Of a stretch of 64,000 bases of DNA, positions 37,060-45,191 are shown one piece after another (the stretch's first letter is position 1; each line of letters starts with the position of its first letter). This stretch comes from Motiliproteus sp047633175 (lineage in GTDB: Bacteria; Pseudomonadota; Gammaproteobacteria; Pseudomonadales; Balneatricaceae), in the NCBI GenBank assembly GCA_047633175.1, contig JBLIEQ010000016.1:23171-87170 (forward strand), read 5' to 3'. A program made the position numbers and the translations under genes. Below the pieces are notes generated by a model. The model had not been told where the DNA came from and made no database searches. It saw nothing but the letters and a program-made list of their open reading frames with translations.

Positions 37060-37240
37060 ATAAAAACACCTTAAATTTGATAGGCCTAACTAACACCAAG
37101 AGGACCTGCTGATAAATTCAGAGTGTTACCTATAAAGGATTCACCGGGTACCCCAAAATAAGTTGAAGATGTTAGCATAGTTATTTTTCAGCATCAGGGA
37201 ATACCAACATCTCTAACTCTGCGCCCATATCAACAAAAAT

Positions 37241-38041
37241 ATGACCTCAGGCAACGCTCATCTTATCGACATTGCAGTCAACCTGACTGACAACGCCTTC
37301 GAGCATGACTACGAGCAGGTTCTCGAACGCGCCCGGGCAACGGGCGTCTCTCAGCTGATCATTCCCGGCTCCTCATTAGAGGAGAGTAGCAAGGCGATCG
37401 TCCTGTGCCAGAAACAACCTCAGCGCCTGTTCTCAACTGCCGGTGTTCATCCACATTACAGCAGCCAATTCCCCGCCGATGGCATAGAGCAACTACGACT
37501 ATTATGCCGGCAGAGCTGCGTCAAGGCCGTGGGAGAAACCGGTCTTGATTTCAATCGTGACTTCTCACCTCGCCCAGACCAGATAAGGGTCTTTGAGCAA
37601 CAGCTGATGCTGGCTGCCGAATTGCAATATCCCGTCCTTATGCATGAACGCGACGCTCATCAACCTTTTTATGACCTGATCCGCAAATATCGAGACCAGA
37701 TACCCCGTGCCGTACTGCACTGTTTCACCGGAACCCGGGATCAGCTTTTCAGGCTGCTTGATCTGGATATACATATAGGTATCACCGGCTGGATCTGTGA
37801 CGAACGTCGCGGCGCCCATCTGTTACCGCTATTAAAAGAGATCCCCTCAGATCGACTTATGCTCGAAACCGACGCCCCCTACCTGCTACCCCGCGACCTG
37901 AAACCCAAACCCAAATCCAGACGTAACGAACCCTGCTACCTACCCCATATCTGCCAGGTCGCCGCCAGCCATCTGGGCGTCAGCTGCGAGCAACTCGCAC
38001 AATCAAGCAGCGCAACAGCCAAGGCGTTCTTCGACCTTTAA
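37241..38041 (+). CDS. tatD: TatD-family DNase/metal-dependent hydrolase
   Basis: A 266-residue amidohydrolase-fold protein. It has LIDIAVNLTD in the position of the usual FDTHCH metal site, then GVHPHY, VGETGLDFNRD, VLMHERDAH, VLHCFTGT and LETDAPYLLPRDL. The N-terminal IDIAVNLTD and these motifs agree with TatD proper rather than YcfH. TatD has 3'-5' exonuclease activity and is linked to DNA repair. It converges on a glutaredoxin-like gene with stop codons overlapping by four bases. Confidence 0.92.
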   Translation: MTSGNAHLIDIAVNLTDNAFEHDYEQVLERARATGVSQLIIPGSSLEESSKAIVLCQKQPQRLFSTAGVHPHYSSQFPADGIEQLRLLCRQSCVKAVGETGLDFNRDFSPRPDQIRVFEQQLMLAAELQYPVLMHERDAHQPFYDLIRKYRDQIPRAVLHCFTGTRDQLFRLLDLDIHIGITGWICDERRGAHLLPLLKEIPSDRLMLETDAPYLLPRDLKPKPKSRRNEPCYLPHICQVAASHLGVSCEQLAQSSSATAKAFFDL

Positions 38042-38301
38042 TCTTTTAGCGACTTGGCAACCGAATCCGTAACGAAGCGGATGAGCTGTTGCGAATCAAA
38101 GGGCCAACAGAGCTCAAACCCTGATTTAGACTCCGCCAGAACAGGGATAAGAACCCCATATTGCTCAATAAGCCCATCGTCATCGGCGATATCAACCAAC
38201 TCTATCGACACAACATTCAGATCAAGGGTCGTGGCGATCAGCTGCTCAGCCACCGTACACAGATGGCAACCCAACGTGCCATACAACACAAAACTCCGCA
38301 T
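38038..38301 (-). CDS. Glutaredoxin-like protein (DUF836)
   Basis: An 87-residue thioredoxin-fold protein with the redox motif GTLGCHLCTVAEQL (CxxC at the start of helix 1), DIADDDGLIEQYGVLIPVL with the cis-proline region, and a short C-terminal helix. It resembles the small DUF836 glutaredoxin-like family. The partner is unknown. It overlaps the tatD stop by four bases. Confidence 0.88.
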   Translation of the reverse strand: MRSFVLYGTLGCHLCTVAEQLIATTLDLNVVSIELVDIADDDGLIEQYGVLIPVLAESKSGFELCWPFDSQQLIRFVTDSVAKSLKD

Positions 38302-38466
38302 ATTACTCCCCGCAAACAGCGTATATTAGCAAAAACATGAACGGCCGGTAGGTAGACTAAGGAAACAGGACTCCGTCATGACTCTGGTCTATAATGCGAC
38401 ACTTCCAGTGTCCGTTCTACGCTTCGCGAGACACTATCCACATACTGCAGGAAAAGAGAGTTAAGT

Positions 38467-40191
38467 ATGGATAACAGCAATTCCTCGACTACCGAGAATT
38501 ACTTTACCGCGATGAACGCTGAAACTCATAAACTCGTTGAGATGTTTGGTGGCAAGGTCGGTGAAGAGTATCTCAATAATCTTAACGGTGCCTGGTCGCA
38601 ACTGCTAAGCCAACCGACTGATGCCAAGGGCTGGACAGACGCTATTGGCGAATACCAAAAGACATCTTTACAATTCTGGTCAACCATTCTCAGTGGCAAT
38701 AGCGCCCTGAAAGCCGAAGCCACTCCGGCAGACCGTCGCTTTAAGGCCGATGAGTGGAGCGAAAGCCCCGTCTTTAACTACATCAAAGAATCTTACTTGA
38801 TAGCATCACAACTATTGAACAAGACAGTCTCTCAGGCGAATCTGGATGATAAAAGCCAGAAAAAACTCGAATTCTATACTCAGCAATATATCGATGCGAT
38901 GTCGCCAAGTAATTTCGCCGTTACTAATCCTGAGGTTATCCAGCAAGCTATCGAAACCAAGGGACAGAGCCTGATAGATGGCCTGCAAAATCTGCTCGGC
39001 GATATCGACAAAGGCAGCATCAGCATGACCGATGAATCCGCTTTTGTCCTGGGAGAAAACATCGCAACCACTCCGGGCGAAGTTGTCTTCGAAAACGAAG
39101 TCTTTCAGCTGATTCAATACAAGCCCGCTAACGATAAGATCGCAGAACGCCCGACCCTGATCATTCCTCCGACCATCAACAAGTTCTACATTATGGACTT
39201 GCAGCCGGAGAACTCCTTCGTTAAACACGTTGTCGACCAGGGACTGAATACCTTTATGATCTCCTGGGTTAACGCGACACCCGAGCAGAGCCATCTGGGC
39301 TGGGATGACTATGTCGAATCCGGCGTAATCAAGGCTCTGGAAGTGGTAAAAGAGATTTCGGGCAGCCCTAAGGTCAACGCTGTCGCCTGGTGCATCGGTG
39401 GAACCATTCTGTCCAGCAGCCTGGCCGTACTGACCGCTCGCAAAGATAGCACTGTATCCTCAGCCACCTTCCTGACTGCGCTCACCGACTTCGAAGAGCC
39501 CGGTGATATCGGCGTATTTGTAGATGAAAAGCAGGTCAACAAACTGATCGATAAAGTACAGAAGGAAGGGGTTCTCAATGGTAAGAATCTCTCGACTGCC
39601 TTCAACATGTTGCGCTCTAACGACCTGATCTGGTCCTACGTCGTCAACAACTACCTCAAAGGACAGTCACCGGTACCCTTTGACCTGCTCTACTGGAACA
39701 GCGATCCAACCAACCTGCCCGCTGATTTCTACAGCTTTTACATGAAGAACATGTATCTTGAAAACAATCTATCGAAGCCGGGCGCGCTGACCATCTGTGG
39801 TGAGCCGATCGATCTTTCCACCATTAAGACGCCCAGCTACTTCCTGTCCTGCGTCGATGACCATATCGCTCCCTGGAAGAGCACATTCAAGGGCACACAG
39901 CTGCTCAAGAACTGTGAATTTGTGCTCGGCGCCAGCGGCCATATCGCCGGCGTCATCAACCCTGCTTCCAAGAACCGTCGCCATTTCTGGACTAACGGTG
40001 AGCTGGGCAATACCCCAGAGCAGTGGCATGAAACGGCTGAGCGCCAGGAAGGAAGCTGGTGGACTCACTGGTCTGCATGGCTCGATAAGCGCAGCGGCAA
40101 ACAGATAGAGGCACCCGCAACACTGGGTTCTGACACCTACCAGCCGATTGAAGCTGCACCCGGTCGTTACGTGTGCAAACGCAGCAGCTAA
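38467..40191 (+). CDS. phaC: Class I poly(3-hydroxyalkanoate) synthase
   Basis: A 574-residue PHA synthase. The lipase-box-like motif AWCIGGT carries catalytic Cys309. The motif SYFLSCVDDHIAPW contains the catalytic Asp, and GASGHIAG the His. The N-terminal domain (1-200) is typical of class I. It polymerises (R)-3-hydroxyacyl-CoA, mostly C3-C5, into storage granules. No phaA, phaB or phasin gene is near. A TATAAT hexamer lies at 38390-38395 without a clear -35, and a strong terminator follows the gene. Confidence 0.96.
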   Translation: MDNSNSSTTENYFTAMNAETHKLVEMFGGKVGEEYLNNLNGAWSQLLSQPTDAKGWTDAIGEYQKTSLQFWSTILSGNSALKAEATPADRRFKADEWSESPVFNYIKESYLIASQLLNKTVSQANLDDKSQKKLEFYTQQYIDAMSPSNFAVTNPEVIQQAIETKGQSLIDGLQNLLGDIDKGSISMTDESAFVLGENIATTPGEVVFENEVFQLIQYKPANDKIAERPTLIIPPTINKFYIMDLQPENSFVKHVVDQGLNTFMISWVNATPEQSHLGWDDYVESGVIKALEVVKEISGSPKVNAVAWCIGGTILSSSLAVLTARKDSTVSSATFLTALTDFEEPGDIGVFVDEKQVNKLIDKVQKEGVLNGKNLSTAFNMLRSNDLIWSYVVNNYLKGQSPVPFDLLYWNSDPTNLPADFYSFYMKNMYLENNLSKPGALTICGEPIDLSTIKTPSYFLSCVDDHIAPWKSTFKGTQLLKNCEFVLGASGHIAGVINPASKNRRHFWTNGELGNTPEQWHETAERQEGSWWTHWSAWLDKRSGKQIEAPATLGSDTYQPIEAAPGRYVCKRSS

Positions 40192-40243
40192 GCCGAAGGC
40201 TACATCGCCTCTGATACCAGAGGCGTAGCTTTATCCAGCGCAT

Positions 40244-40272
40244 AAAAAAGGGACTCTTTGAGCCCCTTTTTT
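40244..40272 (+). terminator. Intrinsic terminator of phaC
   Basis: AAAAAAGGG-A-CTC, loop TTT, then GAG-C-CCCTTTTTT: a stem with one mismatch ending in six T. It lies about 50 bases after the phaC stop and could work in both directions. Confidence 0.85.
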
Positions 40273-40282
40273 GGTTCTATGA

Positions 40283-40318
40283 CCCTGCCAGCCCTGTCAG
40301 CCCTGTCAGCCCTGTCAG
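40283..40318. repeat. 9-base tandem repeat, four copies
   Basis: CCCTGCCAG followed by three exact CCCTGTCAG units. It directly precedes a REP-like element (TCTTGTCGGACTACTTTC) and looks like repeat expansion at the REP edge. Confidence 0.85.
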
Positions 40319-40404
40319 TCTTGTCGGACTACTTTCTACCCACAAAACGCCGACCCGCATGGGAGTGTTTTTTGTAGGTTAGGCTTCAGCCTGACGATGA
40401 CAGC
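40319..40404. repeat. REP-like elements, families 1 and 2
   Basis: A decayed family-1 copy (TTGTCGGACTACTTTC, about 40321-40336) and ACGCCGACCCG-type fragments are followed by the family-2 palindrome AGGCT-TC-AGCCT at 40381-40392. The 18 bases ending the element (40387-40404) recur exactly at 58658-58675. Confidence 0.7.
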
Positions 40405-40420
40405 ATTACTCTCACCAGCT

Positions 40421-40888
40421 TTAACCGTGCTTATCAAGCAACTGCGACAGCTTATCGGTGATACGCACCTCTTTCTCCTGCTTCTGCTCCTGCTGCAGCC
40501 GTTGCTTGTCTTTCTGTATCCGTAGCTTTTCCTCCTTAACCTGCTGCTGGCGCTGCTCGCGCATCTTCTTTAACATCGCCTTAGCGTGCTCAGCTTCCTC
40601 TTCGGACACCTTGCCGGCAGGTTCACCCTTGAGATCCACACGGTCAGCATCAGCCACCAGACTCTTATAGTACTGAGGCGCACGTACATAAGAGGCCAAA
40701 GCCCGCTTTATTTTACCGGGTGGAATCTTTTCCTCTGCTAACAGATCTTCCTGGATCCCTATTTTCAGAGGCTTTACCGCATCACGATTAAACGTGCTGG
40801 GATAAAATTCAGTAATGAGTGCCACCGCAGCTTGATTTGCAGCGCGGTTCTTATTCTTTGCAGGCTTAGCGGAGGGAGTCTGAGTCAT
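40421..40888 (-). CDS. proQ: ProQ/FinO-domain RNA chaperone
   Basis: A 155-residue protein with a FinO-type domain (about 20-100): AAVALITEFYPSTFN, KPLKIGIQEDLL, IKRALASYVRAPQYYKSLV and ADRVDLKGEPAG. A long basic/acidic coiled-coil tail (KKMREQRQQQVKEEKLRIQKDK, written in part) ends the protein; there is no separate ProQ C-terminal domain. The start at 40888 (MTQTPSAK) is preferred to an upstream one that adds 29 unrelated residues and runs into the tusA gene. FinO-domain proteins bind structured sRNAs and mRNA 3' ends. Confidence 0.88.
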   Translation of the reverse strand: MTQTPSAKPAKNKNRAANQAAVALITEFYPSTFNRDAVKPLKIGIQEDLLAEEKIPPGKIKRALASYVRAPQYYKSLVADADRVDLKGEPAGKVSEEEAEHAKAMLKKMREQRQQQVKEEKLRIQKDKQRLQQEQKQEKEVRITDKLSQLLDKHG

Positions 40889-40938
40889 AAAAGCTTCGTT
40901 TTGGATTAATTGAAGTAACAAAGGTGGCGTCAATCGAC

Positions 40939-41181
40939 TCAACCAGCACCTTTTCGGATCAGATAATAATAGCAATCAGCGTGCTCACGCTTGGCGATCA
41001 ATTCATGTCCGAGGAATGCACAAAATTTAGGGATATCGCGCTCCGTAGAAGGGTCTGTAGCGACCACCTCAAGCAGATCACCGACCGCGATATCTCGTAC
41101 TTTATTGTGGAGCATCATCACCGGCTCGGGACAATACAACCCGACTGCATCCATAAAATGATCTGCTTTTGTCTCAGACAT
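40939..41181 (-). CDS. tusA: Sulfurtransferase TusA
   Basis: An 80-residue TusA-family protein with DAVGLYCPEPVMMLHNKVR, whose cysteine carries the persulfide, then GDLLEVVATDPSTERDIPKFCAFLGHEL. TusA passes sulfur from IscS to the TusBCD/E-MnmA route of tRNA 2-thiouridylation. The start at 41181 (MSETKADHF) fits the family; upstream residues in frame do not. The spacing to proQ is 50 bases, with both genes leftward. Confidence 0.92.
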   Translation of the reverse strand: MSETKADHFMDAVGLYCPEPVMMLHNKVRDIAVGDLLEVVATDPSTERDIPKFCAFLGHELIAKREHADCYYYLIRKGAG

Positions 41182-41336
41182 AGTGTCACCTTGAAAAACC
41201 ACCACCATTGTCGCAAATGCTGATGACAGGAAAAAGCCGATATCGCTCTTTTTTAACGATCCTAAGAAAGAACTTACCCACTGAGGCCCCTGACTCTATA
41301 CTGGGTGCAGAGAAAGGCGAAACAAAGGATAAGCAA

Positions 41337-41621
41337 ATGATAAAAGTGATGATCGAACGTCTGGTAGACGAAGAGATAGCCGAACACTATCACCGACACG
41401 CTAACAACACCCTACAGGCGGCTATGGGCAGCGCTGGCTTTATCAGCGGCGAATCCCTCAAGGATCTAAATGACCCAAGCCATCGCATCATTTTTGCCAA
41501 CTATCGCACTCTGGACCACTGACTCAAATGGTACCACAGCGCCGAGCGAAAGGAGATGCTGAGCACGATGTGGCCGATGCTAAACTACGATGAAAAGATA
41601 ACCATTATGGAACACATCTAG
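41337..41621 (+). pseudogene. Antibiotic-biosynthesis-monooxygenase-like (ABM) gene with in-frame TGA
   Basis: From the ATG at 41337 the frame gives MIKVMIERLVDEEIAEHY and GFISGESLKDLNDPSHR, which look like a dimeric ABM-domain protein. A TGA at 41520-41522 (codon 62) interrupts the frame after RTLDH. Beyond it the same frame continues as LKWYHSAERKEML, then EKITIMEH, and stops at TAG 41619-41621. Homologues normally have Trp at this place (…W..WY.S.ER), so a TGG to TGA change explains it. As read, it would yield a 61-residue fragment. A sequencing or assembly error is possible. Confidence 0.82.
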
Positions 41622-41631
41622 GAGACGGCCC

Positions 41632-42693
41632 CTAAGCCCTGCGCAGGTATCCGGTAACCTCTTCCCGATCATGGTACAACTGCTTCAGATCCAGCTGGTA
41701 TGCGATTCCAGCCTCTCCCAGCTGCTCACGAATCAGATCCTGGCACTCACAAACGGCTTGGTAACGCTTTTTCATCGGCAATTTAAGATTAAATATAATC
41801 CTGTCACTCCAGCCCTGCTGCAACCAATGCGCCATATGCCTGGCAATTTTCGAAGGCTGATCTGCCATATCGCAAACCAACCACTGCACTGAGCGCTGAG
41901 GCTGAAAGCGAAACCCGTCCTCGCACACGTGCGTAACCAAGCCGCTATCCATCAGGGATTCAGCCATAGGGCCATTATCGACAGCAACAACCTGCAAATG
42001 ACGCTTTACCAGCTGCCAAGTCCAACCTCCGGGCGCTGCGCCCAGATCCACAGATCTCATACCCGGCACCAGCAACCGCTCACGCTGATCAGCCGTTAAA
42101 AAATGCAGAAATGCCTCATCTAGCTTCAGGGTTGAGCGGCTCGGTGCCGCTGCTGGGAATTTTAACCGCGGGATCCCCATCGGGTCCAGGGCGTGATTTC
42201 CAGGATAGCTCACGCCAAGGTAAACGCGCTCAGAATCGAGAAAAAACAGATGCAGCCGAGGAAGTTTGGCGGTGCGCTTGGGGCTGAGAATACCGGCCTG
42301 CCGCAGCTTCTGCGCGCACGGGGAGGTAAACTTACGGCAGAACCCCGCAAGCTCCTTGGCCTCGTTGGTGTCTGCGGTTTCGATCATCAGCTCACCGCAC
42401 TGAGGAAAGAGACGCAGCTGCGCAATCAACGGCGTGATGCGATCAGCCACAGGCAGGTTATCCATCAACCCCGGACCTGCGAACCATTGACGCACAAAGA
42501 TCAGCCGCGAAAAAACCAGCAGCCGCTGCAGCAGCGATGCACCCTCGGCAGCATGACAGACATAGACGACATAGCCGTCGCCCCTGCTTGTTTTAGAAAA
42601 ACCGGGGACACCAGCCTGAGTAGCCAGATCATTAATTTCAGCCGCACACTCCGGTTCAAAACCGGGGCGACAATATAGGATAAGATGATTCAT
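41632..42693 (-). CDS. rlmM: 23S rRNA (cytidine-2498-2'-O)-methyltransferase RlmM
   Basis: A 353-residue protein with an N-terminal THUMP-like part and a C-terminal SAM-binding domain. The SAM motif VDLGAAPGGWTWQLVKR is followed by VVAVDNGPM and QWLVCDMADQPSKIARHM. The catalytic region FNLKLPMKKRY matches RlmM/YgdE. It methylates C2498 in the peptidyltransferase centre. Length is close to the E. coli enzyme. The start gives MNHLILYCRPGFEPECAAEI, a well conserved N-terminus. Confidence 0.95.
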   Translation of the reverse strand: MNHLILYCRPGFEPECAAEINDLATQAGVPGFSKTSRGDGYVVYVCHAAEGASLLQRLLVFSRLIFVRQWFAGPGLMDNLPVADRITPLIAQLRLFPQCGELMIETADTNEAKELAGFCRKFTSPCAQKLRQAGILSPKRTAKLPRLHLFFLDSERVYLGVSYPGNHALDPMGIPRLKFPAAAPSRSTLKLDEAFLHFLTADQRERLLVPGMRSVDLGAAPGGWTWQLVKRHLQVVAVDNGPMAESLMDSGLVTHVCEDGFRFQPQRSVQWLVCDMADQPSKIARHMAHWLQQGWSDRIIFNLKLPMKKRYQAVCECQDLIREQLGEAGIAYQLDLKQLYHDREEVTGYLRRA

Positions 42694-42812
42694 AGGGGCA
42701 GCATTATAACCGGCACAGCGCTAAGCGCACGGTCATTTAGACGACTTCAGGATTATATTTTCAATTCCCTAGGGCCTTCACAGCCGTCAACGCTGCAACG
42801 CCCCTAACAGGC

Positions 42813-42826
42813 GTTATTAATATCAA
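42813..42826. promoter_or_regulatory. Weak FNR-like palindrome upstream of the FNR-family gene
   Basis: GTTAT-TAAT-ATCAA matches 8 of 10 positions of TTGAT-N4-ATCAA; one half is perfect. It lies about 115 bases upstream of the FNR-paralogue start. The setting is AT-rich, so a chance match is quite possible. Confidence 0.28.
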
Positions 42827-42941
42827 TTAATTATTTTTATTATAAAATGAAGTTCGCGTAGCTTTATCACAGCTTTTATGTCATTTTGATCCACTAACAA
42901 TTACGCTATCGGACGGCGGCCATTTTTCGATAGGAACTGCC

Positions 42942-43691
42942 ATGCCTAGGATATCTAGTACCGCATCTAATAAAAATATCAGCAAAAACATCCAATGTAG
43001 CGAATTTGGGCACTTTCCTCTGTGCCAACCGATTGATATCGGTGGACGTGAACTGAGTATTGCCGACGAATTTATTGAACGCCGCCAGCCTATCAAAGCC
43101 GGCGATTACCTGTATCGAGAAGATGAACAGTTTACGGCTATTTTTGCCGTTACCTCTGGCGCTCTTAAGCTAGTTAATAACGATCCTAAATCTCAAGAAC
43201 TGGTGGTAGGCTTTGTCCTGGCAGGGGAGACCCTTGGCCAGACCGCCATCTATCCTCAGCGGTACCCCTGCAGTGCAATCGCCTTAGAAGACAGCTATGT
43301 CTGCGAACTGCCGATGGACAGCATTGTTAACCTCAGTGCCCAGACGCCTGCCCTGCAGCAGAACCTTCAGCATATGCTCAACAAAGAAAACTTTGACCTG
43401 TATCGTCAATTTGCAATGCTGATGGCACGCAAAAACGCAGAACAGCGGCTCGCCGCATTCCTGCTCAACCTATCGATGCGCCTGGATGAACGCGGCTTCA
43501 CCAGTAAACAGTTTCAGCTACCGATGTCGCGTGACGATATCGCCAACTTCCTGGGACTTCGCAAAGAGACGCTGAGCCGTTTGTTTACCAAGCTACACCA
43601 GTCTGGCGGCATCGCCGTTCGAGGCAAACATATTCGAATTCTCGATATTGAGCTTCTCCGCGAAGCCTCCGGCCTGCCTCTCAACGCCTAA
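42942..43691 (+). CDS. Crp/Fnr-family regulator, FNR paralogue lacking one cluster cysteine
   Basis: A 249-residue FNR-type protein with a cNMP-like beta-roll and a C-terminal HTH. The recognition helix has LRKETLSRLF, keeping the E..SR residues that read TTGAT half-sites. Cys19, Cys28 and Cys121 align exactly with the cluster ligands of the second FNR-type protein in this window (Cys19, 22, 28, 121), but position 22 is Phe. A normal oxygen-labile [4Fe-4S] cluster is therefore doubtful. It may share ANR targets with altered sensing. A strong terminator follows, and a TauE/SafE-type gene comes next. Confidence 0.88.
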   Translation: MPRISSTASNKNISKNIQCSEFGHFPLCQPIDIGGRELSIADEFIERRQPIKAGDYLYREDEQFTAIFAVTSGALKLVNNDPKSQELVVGFVLAGETLGQTAIYPQRYPCSAIALEDSYVCELPMDSIVNLSAQTPALQQNLQHMLNKENFDLYRQFAMLMARKNAEQRLAAFLLNLSMRLDERGFTSKQFQLPMSRDDIANFLGLRKETLSRLFTKLHQSGGIAVRGKHIRILDIELLREASGLPLNA

Positions 43692-43711
43692 CCCTAACGC
43701 CAACCTCTAAT

Positions 43712-43739
43712 CAGCCCCCGTTTTTGGGGCTGTTTTTTT
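43712..43739 (+). terminator. Intrinsic terminator of the FNR-paralogue gene
   Basis: CAGCCCC-C-GTTTT-T-GGGGCTG followed by seven T, about 20 bases after the stop codon. It argues against reading the next gene from an early TTG at 43738, which would lie inside the terminator. Confidence 0.88.
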
Positions 43740-43755
43740 GCAGGATGCATGCTCG

Positions 43756-44451
43756 ATGTTAATGGATACACTGCCCTATTTCAGCGCCTTTCTCGTCGGC
43801 CTACTGGGGGGTGTTCATTGCCTGGGGATGTGCGGCGGTATTATAAGCACCCTCAATCTGGGGCTGGATCCACAACAACGTAAGAACCCCCTCACACTCC
43901 TGAGCTATCAACTGGCCTATAACTGCGGTCGCATGTTCAGCTATACCCTGGCTGGCGCGTTGATGGGAGGGCTGGGGTTGCTTCTGGTTCAGTGGCTGCC
44001 TGTTCAGGCCGCACAGCGGGTTCTGTTAATAGCCGCCGGATTATTTATGCTGCTGCTGGGGCTTTATTTGAGTGGCTGGTGGTTGCTATTAAACCGAGTC
44101 GAGCGGCTCGGCCGGCATCTGTGGACACGAATCGAGCCCCTTGGCAGGCGATTACTGCCGGTGCGCAGCAGATCCCAGGCATTGACTCTGGGCATTCTCT
44201 GGGGCTGGCTGCCCTGCGGCCTGGTCTACAGCATGCTGATCAACGCGACCGCTGCCGGCGGTATCGTCGAGGGCGGCCTACTGATGCTGTCCTTTGCCCT
44301 GGGAACGCTACCGAATTTACTGCTGATGGGGATGCTAACCGGAGCCGCCGCCCACCTACTGCAAGCCAGGGGGATCAAACAGCTGTCGGGATCAATTATT
44401 ATCGGATTTGGTCTCTGGACGCTTTACCGCGCCCTATTCGGACTCGCCTAA
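43756..44451 (+). CDS. TauE/SafE-family membrane protein of the cbb3 region
   Basis: A 231-residue membrane protein with about six helices. The N-terminus has LVGLLGGVHCLGMCGGI, the hallmark of this small TauE/SafE group, in which paired cysteines may handle metal. LTLGILWGWLPCGLVYSML is a second conserved motif. Members of this group regularly lie beside ccoI/ccoS and hemN in gammaproteobacteria and are suspected to help copper supply to cbb3 oxidase. The start at 43756 is chosen because earlier starts fall in the upstream terminator. Confidence 0.85.
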   Translation: MLMDTLPYFSAFLVGLLGGVHCLGMCGGIISTLNLGLDPQQRKNPLTLLSYQLAYNCGRMFSYTLAGALMGGLGLLLVQWLPVQAAQRVLLIAAGLFMLLLGLYLSGWWLLLNRVERLGRHLWTRIEPLGRRLLPVRSRSQALTLGILWGWLPCGLVYSMLINATAAGGIVEGGLLMLSFALGTLPNLLLMGMLTGAAAHLLQARGIKQLSGSIIIGFGLWTLYRALFGLA

Positions 44452-44454
44452 GCA

Positions 44455-45012
44455 TCAGGAGCCGTCAGGCGCCGGCTTAGTCTCATCCAGATACAGCGCA
44501 GCACTCTCCAGAATACGCGCATCCGGATTTGGAAACCGCTGGTAGACTGCATCACTTAACGCCCCCTGCGAAGCCTGATACATGGCATCTGATTCCATCA
44601 CAATCAGCACCAGCACCGAAACCAGTGTCGGCAGCAGACCTACACCACCGATAAACGCCAGCACCGCCACCTTCTTCATCCCCAGATAGCTGTAGCCGAT
44701 CCAGCCCAATGACGTAATCACTACCAACAACAAGATTATCCCCATAAAGACCTGAGAGCGTCGCGCGACGATCTGCCAGTGGCACATCACATACCAGCTG
44801 TCTCCGTCACGTTCGCGACGCGCCCGCAGCATTGTGTAGCTCAGGATAAGGAATGATATAACCGGCACCAGCGCCATGGGCTGCCAAAAAGAACCAAAAA
44901 TACCTAAAGAACCGATAAACCACAGAATATGATTGCCTACCAGATTGGTTAAGAACAGTTCATGGGGCACCTTCGCCCTAGCCATCTCTTGAGGGCTGAC
45001 TTCAAATTGCAT
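44455..45012 (-). CDS. Hypothetical four-helix membrane protein in the cbb3 region
   Basis: A 185-residue protein I cannot assign. The start at 45012 (MQFEVSPQEMARAKVPHELF) has GGAGA at a good distance; an earlier ATG lacks one. Membrane helices are seen in HILWFIGSLGIFGSF, ALVPVISFLILSY, VFMGIILLLVVITSLGWIGY and VLAFIGGVGLLPTLVSVLVLIV. A loop contains RARRERDGDSWYVMCHWQ. The C-terminus carries YQRFPNPDARILESA. It converges on the TauE/SafE gene with three bases between stops. Confidence 0.68.
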   Translation of the reverse strand: MQFEVSPQEMARAKVPHELFLTNLVGNHILWFIGSLGIFGSFWQPMALVPVISFLILSYTMLRARRERDGDSWYVMCHWQIVARRSQVFMGIILLLVVITSLGWIGYSYLGMKKVAVLAFIGGVGLLPTLVSVLVLIVMESDAMYQASQGALSDAVYQRFPNPDARILESAALYLDETKPAPDGS

Positions 45013-45191
45013 ACTTATGTCTCCGTGTCGCATTAACTCAAGATACCGAGACGTCAAGTGTACTCGGTTGTTTCATATTCGGCATAGGTTGTTACAATCG
45101 TCTGCCGATTTCGATCGGTTCACGTCAATCGACAACCTCGGCACACGCTCAATCAAGCCGTTCTCTTCGCGCTCTCTGCCAGGACAGATTC

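Noticed and set aside
38390..38395. TATAAT as a called phaC promoter
   Set aside because: The -10 hexamer is perfect but no -35-like hexamer lies at the right spacing, so it is only mentioned under phaC.
41520..41522. TGA as a selenocysteine codon in the ABM-type gene
   Set aside because: The aligned family residue is Trp, not Cys, and no stem-loop of SECIS type was noticed directly downstream.
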